From Lachnospiraceae bacterium 10-1 (lineage in GTDB: Bacteria; Bacillota; Clostridia; Lachnospirales; Lachnospiraceae): a stretch of DNA of 47,479 bases. The stretch is from assembly GCA_000403495.2 (NCBI GenBank), contig KE159800.1, forward strand, positions 1 to 47,479, given 5' to 3'. Shown here piece after piece: positions 1-8,559 of the stretch (position 1 is its first letter; the number at the start of each line of letters is the position of its first letter). The notes under the pieces are model-generated. The model did not search any database. It was given only the letters and a program-made list of their open reading frames with translations, and was not told the origin of the DNA. The position numbers and the translations under genes were made by a program.

Positions 1-10
1 CACAAAAATA

Positions 11-51
11 CCAGAGATAAACCTTTTTTGAACATAAAAATTTATCTCTGG
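11..51. repeat. 11-bp inverted repeat with 19-nt loop
   Basis: Positions 11-21 (ccagagataaa) are the exact reverse complement of 41-51. On the minus strand the hairpin is followed by a short T-rich run (TATTTTTG), so it may be a second, weaker terminator beyond the tRNA-Ser terminator. Function is otherwise unknown and the feature sits at the window edge. Confidence 0.5.
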
Positions 52-151
52 TAGAAGTTACACTTACAAGGTGGAAGTTACCTTTTCATTTCACCAGTTT
101 TTTGTTACTTTATGTTTTATGTTTGTAAAAATAATGGTTCTGTTTTTTGTT

Positions 152-187
152 AAAAAAACAGAAGTGTTATTTTTTTTAACACTTCTG
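152..187 (-). terminator. Rho-independent terminator of tRNA-Ser
   Basis: Arms 159-169 (cagaagtgtta) and 177-187 (taacacttctg) form a perfect 11-bp stem with a 7-nt loop. Read on the minus strand the stem is followed by seven T residues. It lies about 20 bases downstream of the tRNA-Ser 3' end and fits as its terminator. Confidence 0.85.
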
Positions 188-207
188 CATCTTATTAGTA
201 GCTGAAA

Positions 208-295
208 CGGAGAAAGAGGGATTTGAACCCTCGCGCCGCGTGAACGACCTACACCCTTAGCAGGGGCGCCTCTTCAGCCTCTTGAGTATTTCTCC
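208..295 (-). tRNA. tRNA-Ser (anticodon GCU)
   Basis: Read on the minus strand the gene begins GGAGAAA and ends TTTCTCC followed by discriminator G, giving a 7-bp acceptor stem. The anticodon loop CTGCTAA, flanked by CGCCC and GGGTG, gives anticodon GCU (Ser, AGC/AGU codons). A long variable arm between the anticodon stem and the GTTCAAAT T-loop is typical of a class II tRNA such as tRNA-Ser. No CCA is encoded. A consensus promoter lies about 60 bases upstream and a terminator follows. Confidence 0.95.
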
Positions 296-352
296 ATAAT
301 CTGAATTACACCGCTACCAACATTTTATTATACGTTTTGCAACGCAGATTTT

Positions 353-381
353 ATTATACATAAGCTAATTTTATTTGTCAA
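353..381 (-). promoter_or_regulatory. Consensus sigma-A promoter of tRNA-Ser
   Basis: On the minus strand TTGACA (376-381) and TATAAT (353-358) are separated by exactly 17 bases, a perfect match to the vegetative consensus. Transcription should start near position 346 and run through the tRNA-Ser gene. A second TATAAT (327-332) lies downstream without a good -35 box. The promoter sits between plsC and the tRNA, so the tRNA is expressed independently of the upstream operon. Confidence 0.88.
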
Positions 382-406
382 TATTTTTAATGTATCTTCT
401 TTTAGA

Positions 407-1129
407 CTAATTTTCTTTTAAATTTACAAAATATTCTTTAATGGTTTCTTCGATTCGCTTTTTAACCTCCGCTGCTATTTCCACAGTTTTCATATTTTTA
501 TATTCTTCATAATAAATAGGCGGCATATAAAATAGTTTAACGGATACCGGACGAATTGAATTTTCATCAAATGGTTTATACGAATCTATTAAAGCACATG
601 GAACAATTGGGCATTTAGCCTTTGTTGCACTTTTAAAACTTCCACCCTTAAATTCAATCAACTGATTGCCTGTTCTACTCCTTGTTCCCTCTGGAAAAAT
701 CAAAAAATTCTTTCCTTTTTTCACTTCTTCTGTCACAGCACAAATTACCTTCATTGACTGCTTAAGATCTTCTCTATCCATTGCATAAGCACCCAATGCT
801 CTAATGATCTGCTTCAAAAGGATAATATTACTGGCTTCCTTTTTTGCCACAAAAGAAAAAGGTCTGGGGCATGAATCCAAAAATACAAGTACATCAAATA
901 ATCCCTGATGGTTCGGAAAAAAAATAAATCCATCTTCCTCAGGAATGTTTTCAAGTCCATATGCCTCAATAGTTACCCTTCCGGCACGATTTGCTTTTTG
1001 GGTTACTTTTTTAATTATTGCAAAAGATTCTTCATAAGAAACTTTGCTGCTTATACTGCACCACCATATTTTTAAAAAATAGTAGGGTCCCCTCCAGAAA
1101 AGTCTGATTATCATTAATGCAATTCTCAT
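407..1129 (-). CDS. plsC: 1-acyl-sn-glycerol-3-phosphate acyltransferase (PlsC family)
   Basis: A 240-residue membrane-associated acyltransferase expected to add the second acyl chain to lysophosphatidic acid in phospholipid synthesis. The protein shows the family motif I NHQGLFD (H-x4-D, about residue 73), the FPEGTRSR motif III and a basic, hydrophobic N-terminus starting MRIALMIIRLFWRG. Length is normal for the family. It is the last gene of the minus-strand operon, 19 bases after the fumarase beta gene. The ribosome site is weak (GGATG upstream of ATG), so translation may depend partly on coupling. Exact acyl-donor preference (ACP or CoA) cannot be read from the sequence. Confidence 0.9.
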   Translation of the reverse strand: MRIALMIIRLFWRGPYYFLKIWWCSISSKVSYEESFAIIKKVTQKANRAGRVTIEAYGLENIPEEDGFIFFPNHQGLFDVLVFLDSCPRPFSFVAKKEASNIILLKQIIRALGAYAMDREDLKQSMKVICAVTEEVKKGKNFLIFPEGTRSRTGNQLIEFKGGSFKSATKAKCPIVPCALIDSYKPFDENSIRPVSVKLFYMPPIYYEEYKNMKTVEIAAEVKKRIEETIKEYFVNLKEN

Positions 1130-1148
1130 AATTTATATCATCCGCTTC

Positions 1149-1709
1149 TTAAGCTGATCCATCCTCCATATACTCCTTAATTGCTATTTCATAAAGGTTG
1201 TTCCCTTTAGAATCAATTACAACAATTACAGGAAAATTTTTCACCTGAAGCTTACGGATCGCTTCTGTCCCCAAATCATCATATGCAATTATCTCTGAGC
1301 TGACAATTGATTTTGAGAGTAATGCTCCTGCACCTCCTACTGCAGCAAAATACACAGCACCATTTTGAACAATTGCATGTCTAACCTCTTCTGTTCTTTT
1401 CCCTTTTCCTATCATGCCCTTTAACCCAAGGTCTAACAATGCCGGAGTATACTTATCCATTCTACTGGCCGTTGTTGGTCCTGCGGAGCCGATCGGACGC
1501 CCTTTCCTTGCCGGAGAAGGTCCCATATAATAAATAACATTGTTCTTTATATCAAAGGGAAGTTCTTTACCCTGCTCTAATGCTTCATACATCCTTTTAT
1601 GGGCCGCATCCCTGGCAGTGTAAATAGTGCCTGTCAAATACACATAATCTCCACTACAAAGCTGTTTTACCGTTTCTTCATCATAAGGAACCGTAATTGT
1701 TTTTTTCAT
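1149..1709 (-). CDS. Fumarate hydratase class I, beta subunit
   Basis: The C-terminal (beta) half of the two-subunit iron-sulfur fumarase that interconverts fumarate and malate. Diagnostic segments are the GDYVYLTGTIYTARDAAHKRM start, the GPSPARKGRPIGSAGPTT substrate-binding stretch and the GKGKRTEE segment. The reading frame is open further upstream to 1772, but the ATG at 1709 (MKKTITVPYDEE) follows AGGAAGG and avoids a 40-base overlap with the alpha gene; it leaves a 23-base gap. Paired tightly with the alpha subunit gene. The closely related L-tartrate dehydratase beta subunit is the main alternative, and sequence alone does not fully separate the two. Confidence 0.88.
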   Translation of the reverse strand: MKKTITVPYDEETVKQLCSGDYVYLTGTIYTARDAAHKRMYEALEQGKELPFDIKNNVIYYMGPSPARKGRPIGSAGPTTASRMDKYTPALLDLGLKGMIGKGKRTEEVRHAIVQNGAVYFAAVGGAGALLSKSIVSSEIIAYDDLGTEAIRKLQVKNFPVIVVIDSKGNNLYEIAIKEYMEDGSA

Positions 1710-1732
1710 AACGATTTTTATATCCTTCCTCT

Positions 1733-2575
1733 TTAAAGTACTCGCACACAATGCCTGTTTACATGACAGCAAATATTAACAGCTACCGGAAGTCCGGCAA
1801 TATGTGTAGGATAAGTATTAATGTTTACAGCCAAGGCAGTAGTACTTCCTCCTAATCCCCCTGGCCCTATTCCCAATTGATTAATTTTTTTCAATAGCTC
1901 CTCCTCCAACTCACTTATGTATGAAATTGGAGAATACTCGTTTACAGAACGTGTAAGTGCTTTTTTGGCAAGAAGTGCACATTTTTCAAACGTACCTCCA
2001 ATACCCACACCTACTACCATAGGAGGACAGGCATTAGGCCCGGCATCCTTAACCGCAGTAAGGATTGCATTTTTAACACCTTCTATTCCATCAGCAGGTT
2101 TTAGCATAAAAATTCGGCTCATATTTTCGCTTCCAAAGCCTTTAGGCGCAAGTACTATTTTAATCTGGTCACCAGCAACTATATCATAATGTATTACTGC
2201 AGGGGTATTATCATTCGTATTTTCTCTGAATATGGGATCCTTCACCACAGATTTACGAAGATATCCCTCTACATATCCTTGCCTTACCCCTTCATTTACA
2301 GCATCTGTAAGAATTCCTCCTTCTATATAAACCTCCTGCCCTATTTCTATAAAAATAACAGCCATACCTGTATCCTGGCAAGTTGGAATCATATCCTCCG
2401 CAGCAATTTTTAAATTATCTTCAAGTTGAGCCAATATCTGTTTTCCCAAGGGTGATTTTTCTTTCTTTTCTGATTGTTTCAAAGCTTGCTTCATGTCATC
2501 TGTCAGGTAATGGTTAGCTTCAATACACATTTCCTTTACATTTTCTATAATTTCTTTTACATGAATTGTTTTCAT
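1733..2575 (-). CDS. Fumarate hydratase class I, alpha subunit
   Basis: A 280-residue alpha subunit carrying the [4Fe-4S] cluster of class I fumarase/tartrate dehydratase. Three candidate cluster cysteines sit in the expected places: IPTCQDTGMAV (near residue 66), GPNACPPMVVG (near 183) and the C-terminal VNICCHVNRHC. The GIGPGGLGGSTTALAVNI segment is also typical. The oxygen-sensitive two-subunit form suits an anaerobe. Lies 21 bases after the HIT gene and is followed by the beta subunit. Substrate (fumarate versus tartrate) is assigned by likelihood. Confidence 0.88.
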   Translation of the reverse strand: MKTIHVKEIIENVKEMCIEANHYLTDDMKQALKQSEKKEKSPLGKQILAQLEDNLKIAAEDMIPTCQDTGMAVIFIEIGQEVYIEGGILTDAVNEGVRQGYVEGYLRKSVVKDPIFRENTNDNTPAVIHYDIVAGDQIKIVLAPKGFGSENMSRIFMLKPADGIEGVKNAILTAVKDAGPNACPPMVVGVGIGGTFEKCALLAKKALTRSVNEYSPISYISELEEELLKKINQLGIGPGGLGGSTTALAVNINTYPTHIAGLPVAVNICCHVNRHCVRVL

Positions 2576-2596
2576 TATTAAGTTATCTCCCCAGTA

Positions 2597-3022
2597 TTAC
2601 TCCGTAATTGTCTTTCTGATTCGCTCTAATTCCTCTGCTCCAGGTTCTCCGGCAATATATTTCAATATTTCTCCATCCTCTTTATATCTGGGAATCAAAT
2701 GCATATGAAAATGAAAAACTGTCTGTCCTGCAACTTCTCCATTATTTTGAATCACATTAAATCCATCACAATGTAGTTTTTCCGTCATTTTAATCATTAA
2801 TTTTTTAGCAAGTTTCATTGCATCTGCTGCCATTTTTTCAGGAAGTTCATAAAGATTAGTAAAATGATTCTTTGGAATGATAAGTGCATGCCCTCTTGTT
2901 GCCGGACCTACATCAAGGATCACCTTAAACTGCTCATCCTCATAAATTGTATGAGATGGAATCTTACCTGCAATAATTTTACAAAAAATACAATTATCCT
3001 GCGAAATCATTTCTTTTTTCAT
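2597..3022 (-). CDS. HIT family nucleotide hydrolase/transferase
   Basis: A 141-residue histidine triad protein. The triad reads HFHMHLIPR near residues 103-111, preceded by GQTVFHFH. The N-terminal CIFCKIIAGKIPS, including a CxxC, is typical of the bacterial HinT-like branch, which hydrolyses purine nucleoside phosphoramidates. ATG at 3022 follows AAGGAG. It sits between the flavodoxin/SCP2 gene and the fumarase genes in the same operon; no functional link is evident from the sequence. Confidence 0.92.
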   Translation of the reverse strand: MKKEMISQDNCIFCKIIAGKIPSHTIYEDEQFKVILDVGPATRGHALIIPKNHFTNLYELPEKMAADAMKLAKKLMIKMTEKLHCDGFNVIQNNGEVAGQTVFHFHMHLIPRYKEDGEILKYIAGEPGAEELERIRKTITE

Positions 3023-3037
3023 TTACATGCTCCTTAT

Positions 3038-4045
3038 TTATAATGTTTTTTCCATAAATGCAAAGATCTGATCTAATGTCCTTAAAACTTTAAAATCACC
3101 TTTCATCTTCATAGCACCTCCCATAAAGGCCCTTTGAAATGTCATTCTGGCAGATATAATATCATTCATAGTTTCTCTGCTCACTTGCATATCTACATCT
3201 GAATGTTCCACACTTCCATAGTAATAATCATTTTCCGATCCGTTTACTTCTATAATCAAAGGTTTTTTCTTTCCTTCTATCTGTATTTTATAAACAGCCT
3301 TAAATCCTGCTTGTGGTACAAAATGCTCTTTAAATTCTTTGATAAATTCTTCATTGCCATCTTCCTGGTCACTATTATCCATTAAATCCCTAAATAAACT
3401 GGTTAACTCCTGAATATCCTGTTTTTGTCTTTTTACATAACTGTCATCAGCAGCATATTGAGATAATTGTTCCGATTCCTGCGGAGTAAGATCAATATTA
3501 GGAGTCAAAGACACCATTTGTTTTACGGCCTGATTGCTTGCAGGAAAACATGCTATCTTTTGATTAATGGTGCGATACATATTCTCTGCTTTTTTCTCGA
3601 TAATTCTGTTATAATCCTCGTTGCGTTCTAAATCCGTACTATCAGCAATATAACCACAAATTCCGCTGCAGGGAAGGCCTCCTAACATCTCCCATGCGCC
3701 TGTAAGCGTCAGCTTTCCTTCTCTTTCGCCATAAGTTGTTGACATTACAATAGGGCACATATAGATTTTTGAAATTATTTCCTTATCTCCATATAACCAA
3801 CAGGAATCTAAAAACTGATGCATATAGCCACCTATACCAAACCATTCCACTGTAGATGCCAGTATAATTCCATCTGCAGTTTTTAAAGTCTGAGGCAGTG
3901 TGGTAATATTGTTTTTCAACTCGTAAAGATTAAACATCTCAACCGTAACACGCAATTCCTCCAGCACTGCCTGCATCTTATTAATTACGTATAAAGTTGG
4001 ATCATCTATAAAACCTCTTCCGCCATAATAAATATTTATCTTCAT
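3038..4045 (-). CDS. Flavodoxin-like NAD(P)H:FMN oxidoreductase fused to SCP2 domain
   Basis: A 335-residue two-domain protein. Residues 1 to about 165 resemble the NADPH-dependent FMN reductase/flavodoxin fold: MKINIYYGG start, the TADGIILASTVEWFGIGGYMHQFLDS segment and MSTTYGEREG as an FMN-contacting loop. Residues from about 235 to the end match a sterol-carrier-protein-2 style lipid-binding domain, ending in the typical DVDMQVSRETMNDIISARMTFQRAFM...GDFKVLRTLDQIF pattern (quoted in parts). First gene of the operon, with its own promoter. A plausible role is reduction of a hydrophobic substrate held by the SCP2 domain; that is inference. Confidence 0.75.
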   Translation of the reverse strand: MKINIYYGGRGFIDDPTLYVINKMQAVLEELRVTVEMFNLYELKNNITTLPQTLKTADGIILASTVEWFGIGGYMHQFLDSCWLYGDKEIISKIYMCPIVMSTTYGEREGKLTLTGAWEMLGGLPCSGICGYIADSTDLERNEDYNRIIEKKAENMYRTINQKIACFPASNQAVKQMVSLTPNIDLTPQESEQLSQYAADDSYVKRQKQDIQELTSLFRDLMDNSDQEDGNEEFIKEFKEHFVPQAGFKAVYKIQIEGKKKPLIIEVNGSENDYYYGSVEHSDVDMQVSRETMNDIISARMTFQRAFMGGAMKMKGDFKVLRTLDQIFAFMEKTL

Positions 4046-4078
4046 ATTGCCCCTGCCTTTCTGTAAACTACTATATTT

Positions 4079-4107
4079 AGTATAAAGCGGTTTCTTTTAT
4101 CTGTAAA
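4079..4107 (-). promoter_or_regulatory. Promoter of the flavodoxin/HIT/fumarase/plsC operon
   Basis: On the minus strand TTTACA (4102-4107) and TATACT (4079-4084) are 17 bases apart, each one or two changes from consensus. The -35 box overlaps the last codons of the FHA gene, so this promoter separates the Tad operon from the operon downstream of it. The -10 box lies in a small palindrome, TACTAAATATAGTA. Confidence 0.65.
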
Positions 4108-5209
4108 CAAATTTTAATTTTCCAAGGCGAATTTCATCTCCCGGTTCTATTATTTCCGAGGCATTAGGAGAAAGGCGTATACCGTTTCGGAAGGTACCAT
4201 TAGTTGAATTTAAATCCGTAATAAATATTTTATTTCCATTTCGTGAAAATTTAACATGCATTCGGCTTATACTGTTTTCATTAATTACCATATCTACTGC
4301 ACCGGCAAGTTTACCTACAGTAAGGGGAAGCTTTTCCAAGTCAATATGACATTTGTTTTTTTTATTCATGCTGTATAGTTTGTTTTCACAACTTTCTGTC
4401 CAGGGAATAAAAACTGTATTTCCTGCATCTAACTTCTGTTCATATATTATATCTTCACTGGTTTGGGCATATTGATATACTTCTTCTCTCTTTCCTGACA
4501 CTTTTTTTCTTTTTATTTTCTCTAAAAATGCTGAAACAATTCTGTCAAACCAATTTAGCCTTTCTTCTTCTGTTTCCTGCTCAACTGTTTCTTTAGTTTG
4601 GTTGGTATAGATAATTTCATTTTTCTCCTGATCTTCCCATGTGGGATTTTCGGAAATGTTATATACATTTTCTTCTTCCTCTTGAAACCATTTTAGAATT
4701 TCATCCAATACAAACCGGTCCTGATGAAATAAATCTGCTATTTTATACACAATTTCAATTGCTTTCATATCCTCACTATTTACCCTTGCAATTAGAAAAT
4801 CAATTAACTTTTCAAATCCTCCTTCTTCCGGATCAGGATAATATAAAAAGTAAAATTCTTTTGTCTCCAAATCTTGAAAAATATATTCAGGCAGCAAAAG
4901 CAGACAGCTTCCATCCAATAAATAATTCAGCAGCATGTCATTTACAAGCTTTAATTGCATAAATAATTCCCGTATTTGACTCATATAAATACATTTGCCA
5001 TCATAAATACTAAACAAGCTCTGTTTTGAAGTTATCTCATAATATAGCAATACTTCTCCATTTATATTTCTTTCCTGACTGGATAGCAGCCCCTTAATCT
5101 GGTTTTCCGTAATCATTTTTCGCTGGTATGTATTTTGTAATAAACAGCCATTATCTTTTATAATTAGATAATTATGCCTGTAATCCCTAAAGTATTTTGT
5201 TTCAAGCAT
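4097..5209 (-). CDS. FHA domain protein of the Tad locus (DUF6382-like N-terminus)
   Basis: A 370-residue protein. The C-terminal part from about residue 290 is a forkhead-associated phosphothreonine-binding domain: LTVGKLAGAVDMVI, NENSISRMHVKF, DLNSTNGTFRNGIRL and PGDEIRLGKLKF. The N-terminal 200 residues resemble a domain common in clostridial FHA proteins (DUF6382, by recollection). No transmembrane segment is visible. It is the last gene of the Tad operon and overlaps tadE by 8 bases, so it is probably coupled. It may link a Ser/Thr kinase signal to pilus assembly; no kinase gene is in the window. Confidence 0.8.
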   Translation of the reverse strand: MLETKYFRDYRHNYLIIKDNGCLLQNTYQRKMITENQIKGLLSSQERNINGEVLLYYEITSKQSLFSIYDGKCIYMSQIRELFMQLKLVNDMLLNYLLDGSCLLLLPEYIFQDLETKEFYFLYYPDPEEGGFEKLIDFLIARVNSEDMKAIEIVYKIADLFHQDRFVLDEILKWFQEEEENVYNISENPTWEDQEKNEIIYTNQTKETVEQETEEERLNWFDRIVSAFLEKIKRKKVSGKREEVYQYAQTSEDIIYEQKLDAGNTVFIPWTESCENKLYSMNKKNKCHIDLEKLPLTVGKLAGAVDMVINENSISRMHVKFSRNGNKIFITDLNSTNGTFRNGIRLSPNASEIIEPGDEIRLGKLKFVYR

Positions 5210-5630
5210 TATTCTTTCTCCCTTCCTGAATAATTTTTATGGGATTTATTCTTTGTACCTGTTTTATGATTTCTTTATTTGATCCCTTTTGCACCACCTT
5301 AATTGTTATTGTTTTATTATCTATCTGACATTGCACTTTTTTCTGGGGATAAAATGGATAACTTTCCTTGCGGGAAGAAAATCTTTCCTGCACATAATTT
5401 TCAATCGGCCAAAAAGCTTCCGCCTCACTGCCATAAATAGCCTCCCCATATTTTTCTTCTCCTAAAGTTAACCTCCCACCCCGCATGCTTAATAAAAACT
5501 CATCCTGGGAGATTACACATCTGCAATATAAAAACATGGCAGAAAGAATAATTACCAGATATATGAATAATACAATTGGCAAAATAAAAGCTGCTTCTAT
5601 TGTAAAATATCCATTACATTTTTTACGCAT
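5202..5630 (-). CDS. tadE: TadE-family pseudopilin
   Basis: A 142-residue minor pseudopilin of the Tad/Flp pilus. The N-terminus reads KCNG followed by YFTIEAAFILPIVLF: cleavage after Gly would leave Glu at +5 of a hydrophobic helix, the rule for prepilin peptidase substrates. The helix extends to about residue 31. The gene overlaps the prepilin peptidase gene upstream and the FHA gene downstream by 8 bases each. TadE proteins act at the membrane in pilus assembly. Confidence 0.85.
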   Translation of the reverse strand: MRKKCNGYFTIEAAFILPIVLFIYLVIILSAMFLYCRCVISQDEFLLSMRGGRLTLGEEKYGEAIYGSEAEAFWPIENYVQERFSSRKESYPFYPQKKVQCQIDNKTITIKVVQKGSNKEIIKQVQRINPIKIIQEGRKNNA

Positions 5631-6033
5631 ATAGTAACACCACCTCCATTCCTATTAACAAAAACGGGATCAACGGTATTGTTTCTCCCTTTTTTTTGAC
5701 TAAATATATAGCTGCGTAAACACCGGAAAGCATTAATCCCGCACAAAGAACATAAAATGTAAACCAAATACCTGTCCACAATCCTAAAACTATAACTGTC
5801 AATCCATCCCCATATCCAATATTTTCTTTTGTAATAATCGACAGCAGTAAAAGCATTACGCCGGGTATTGCATTCCATAGAAGTTCCTGCCAGCTAAACT
5901 CTCCTTTAAAAATCCAGTAAATAACAGCCATAGCTGCAGAAATAAGAAGTTTATATATTGAAACCTTTTTCTCTTTTATATCCTGAACTGCCAATACAGC
6001 CAGAAATAATAGTCCCCCAATGTAATGAATCAT
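5623..6033 (-). CDS. tadV: Prepilin peptidase TadV/CpaA (A24 family)
   Basis: A 136-residue polytopic membrane aspartic protease. The two catalytic Asp motifs are visible: AVQDIKEKKVS (Asp near residue 18) and IGYGDG (Asp near residue 98). Short length without an N-methyltransferase domain is normal for TadV/CpaA. It would cleave the Flp pilin and the two TadE-like pseudopilins encoded beside it. Overlaps tadE by 8 bases. Confidence 0.9.
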   Translation of the reverse strand: MIHYIGGLLFLAVLAVQDIKEKKVSIYKLLISAAMAVIYWIFKGEFSWQELLWNAIPGVMLLLLSIITKENIGYGDGLTVIVLGLWTGIWFTFYVLCAGLMLSGVYAAIYLVKKKGETIPLIPFLLIGMEVVLLYA

Positions 6034-6068
6034 ATTTCAATAGCTCCTGCTAATATTTCCTTAAACTG

Positions 6069-6938
6069 TCATTCTCCACATTTACTGCAGGGATCATATT
6101 CCGCCACTTCTTTTAAAGGAACCATATAAATAGTTCTTTTAAGAGACGAACAGTCTGCCTGTCCATGATAGCTTCTCCCTTCAGAAGTAATATAAACAGT
6201 TCCTGCTTTTAACGGTCTGCACCTTTCACAAGCATAATATTTTCCACCAGAAAAATTTCTTAAATCTTCGATCTGCTCATACTTTACCGCCTCTATCTCG
6301 ACACACAGGTATGTACATTCCCGCAGCAAATGATATTTTCTTCCTGTTTGCGTTATATATACATATATTTCCGTCTCCCCCTCTTTTTCCTGCTCTGAAC
6401 CATTTACATAGCCAATCCACCCATGACTAAAAAACCTGTCATTAATTATAATCTTTCCAATCGGAATCCAATTGATAAATGGCTTTAATTCATAGCTGAT
6501 TTTATATTCAATTTTTCCTTCTTTTAGAACTGAAAGATCCTGTAAGTAAATTCCTTCCTCTCCTCCCTGAATGCAAAGATAAGGGGACAACTGGCTATCC
6601 AGGTAAGTTTTTACTTGTTTTGGCACATTTTCTTTGATTCCCCCCAAATATTTCACCTGATATTCCAGAAATGCATTTTTATTTCCTGTCTGATGCAGAG
6701 CTTCCTGAACCTGAGATTGAAACCGAACAGCCTCAAGACTAAGAAGAATTGTCATAATAAAAAACAAAAATACGGGAAATACCATGCTTCCTTCAAGTGC
6801 CATTCCTGCTTTAGCCTTTACGGAAGAAAGAAAAAATGCTCCCTTATAAAACGAAACATTTATATATTTGAAAACCTTGAGAGAAGGGACCTTTACCTTT
6901 TGCATTTTATAGTTACTCTGCCCGTCTAAAGAGAGCAT
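6069..6938 (-). CDS. TadE-like pseudopilin with duplicated Cys/His C-terminal module
   Basis: A 289-residue protein with a basic leader and a pilin-like segment, AKAGMALEGSMVFPVFLFF, around residues 42-60. The C-terminal 95 residues hold two tandem copies of a module: VYIT-x-x-GRKYH (His203) then C208 and C237-x-x-C240; and VYIT-x-x-GRSYH (His258) then C263 and C284-x-x-C287. This H..C..CxxC pattern is known as a tail in various secreted proteins and looks like a metal site, but its role is not established. Start ATG follows AAAGGA. The Tad-operon position supports a cell-surface or pseudopilus role. Confidence 0.7.
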   Translation of the reverse strand: MLSLDGQSNYKMQKVKVPSLKVFKYINVSFYKGAFFLSSVKAKAGMALEGSMVFPVFLFFIMTILLSLEAVRFQSQVQEALHQTGNKNAFLEYQVKYLGGIKENVPKQVKTYLDSQLSPYLCIQGGEEGIYLQDLSVLKEGKIEYKISYELKPFINWIPIGKIIINDRFFSHGWIGYVNGSEQEKEGETEIYVYITQTGRKYHLLRECTYLCVEIEAVKYEQIEDLRNFSGGKYYACERCRPLKAGTVYITSEGRSYHGQADCSSLKRTIYMVPLKEVAEYDPCSKCGE

Positions 6939-6959
6939 TTTTCCTTTCTTCCGTTTTAG

Positions 6960-8348
6960 CTAAAAATATCCATATTTCCTTGTTAAAGAATAAATATTTC
7001 CACTGCCATCTTTTGCTGACATGTTTGCTTCATATCTTTCAATACACCAATCCATTGCAAAATACTTGTTTCCATCCTGAAAGCGTATATCCATTTCCAT
7101 AATATCCATTGCCCTCAAATTTACGTTTACTTCATTTTCCAACAAAATCATACAGGCAAGATATTGATCATATGTAAATCCGCCTTCACTTCCAACAGAA
7201 TATAAATTGCCGCCTAGCACATGGAATACTGACATTTGATGATTTGATTTTCTAACAGGCACCATACCTCCACTGTAAATTACCCGAAGATCTCCAATAC
7301 TCTCCATAAATGCGCAGGCATATAAAATACTTTGGACTACCGGATCTTTAAATTCTTCTTTTAACTGAACTGCCAAAAGATCTTCTGCCGCTGCAGATGC
7401 CTGCGCTTTTAAATCTCCGTCTCCAGCAGCGCATAAGAAATTATCTGCAAATCTCCAATTAAACAGCTTTTTTGCTACTTCTCTTACATTTTCCAGGTCG
7501 GAATCCTTTCCTCCTACAATGTATTCTAGCTGGCAGTCAAGCAAAGAGGCATTCCTTACATTTCCCAAGCAACCCATTTGTTCAAATAAATAAGAAAGAA
7601 AGTCTTCATTGCCGCACTCAAATTTTCTGTCTTTAGTTTCCTTATTATTTATTCCTCTGTGGGAAATATAATCCTCAAGAAAAATATGCGCCGGATTAAC
7701 AGACTGGAAATCTGCCTGACTCAAATAGAGAATATCGCTTCCTAACATTCCATAAGCCCAGTCTGCAGGGTTAGATAAAGGAACCTCTTCCCATAAGCCT
7801 TTTTCATTTTGAATCACAGGAAGTTCAATTCCACACAGCTGCTCCATAATCCGGCTCCAATCTCCTACAGGATCCATCTCATTTAAAATCTGTATTTCTT
7901 CCATAAAATCAAAGGCTTCTTTTTCTCTGCCGGCAATGCCCTTATCCCGAATATAATTTACTGCCTGATTTCTCATAGATGCACCCATTTGTGCTGCTGC
8001 TGTGTCAAAAGAAGAAATTTCTGTCTGAATATGGTTAAGAGATCCCCAGGGTGCATTTTTCTTTCCTAAAATTTGTACAGTATTTTCTTCCACATAATAC
8101 TTGAGCCTGGCTTCAACATTAGCAATCGAGGGCTTACTTCCCAGATAAGAAGCATCCACATAAATCAGCCCATATCTTTCTAAAAGTCCTATATGAAATT
8201 CTGAAAGAACTGCATTCATTCCTGTATCGACAGCACTTTCAAATCTGACCTTTTCCGCATTTTTAACAGCACTCCCTGTCAGCAGTAAAATAAACCCTGT
8301 AAGTATAGATAAAGACATTGCAAGAAAAACCGTCAGATATCCTTTCAT
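6960..8348 (-). CDS. DUF5702-like Tad-locus membrane-anchored protein
   Basis: A 462-residue protein with one N-terminal hydrophobic segment, KGYLTVFLAMSLSILTGFILLL, resembling the TadE/TadG-type anchor, and a long extracytoplasmic part. In clostridial Tad loci the protein at this position is usually assigned to DUF5702; I match it from its start and position, not by a search. Its ATG overlaps the Flp pilin stop codon (TAATG), so translation is coupled. It probably plays the TadG-like part in pilus assembly. No catalytic motif is seen. Confidence 0.7.
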   Translation of the reverse strand: MKGYLTVFLAMSLSILTGFILLLTGSAVKNAEKVRFESAVDTGMNAVLSEFHIGLLERYGLIYVDASYLGSKPSIANVEARLKYYVEENTVQILGKKNAPWGSLNHIQTEISSFDTAAAQMGASMRNQAVNYIRDKGIAGREKEAFDFMEEIQILNEMDPVGDWSRIMEQLCGIELPVIQNEKGLWEEVPLSNPADWAYGMLGSDILYLSQADFQSVNPAHIFLEDYISHRGINNKETKDRKFECGNEDFLSYLFEQMGCLGNVRNASLLDCQLEYIVGGKDSDLENVREVAKKLFNWRFADNFLCAAGDGDLKAQASAAAEDLLAVQLKEEFKDPVVQSILYACAFMESIGDLRVIYSGGMVPVRKSNHQMSVFHVLGGNLYSVGSEGGFTYDQYLACMILLENEVNVNLRAMDIMEMDIRFQDGNKYFAMDWCIERYEANMSAKDGSGNIYSLTRKYGYF

Positions 8349-8530
8349 TAGGCTAAAATAGCAGAGCTGTCTGCTGAAATCTTTTCAAATATCGTTCCTG
8401 CCAGTCCTTGAATCTGGGTTTTAAATATGAGCACCAGACCAATTAAAACTACAATAATCAATATCATTTCCACAGTTCCCATGCCCTTGTTATTTTTGTT
8501 AAATTTAAAAGTATTAGTTTCTTTTTTCAT
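8348..8530 (-). CDS. flp: Flp-type major pilin precursor
   Basis: A 60-residue pilin precursor. The segment NNKG followed by MGTVEMILIIVVLIGLVLIFK places Glu at +5 after the Gly cleavage site, before one hydrophobic helix, as in Flp pilins. A longer frame begins at 8542, but GGAG six bases before the ATG at 8530 favours MKKETNTFKF as the start. It lies in mid-operon, which is less usual than an upstream strongly expressed pilin gene. The short C-terminus (to ...SADSSAILA) is typical. Confidence 0.88.
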   Translation of the reverse strand: MKKETNTFKFNKNNKGMGTVEMILIIVVLIGLVLIFKTQIQGLAGTIFEKISADSSAILA

Positions 8531-8559
8531 TCTTTTCTCCATTTCTCATTTGCACAATT

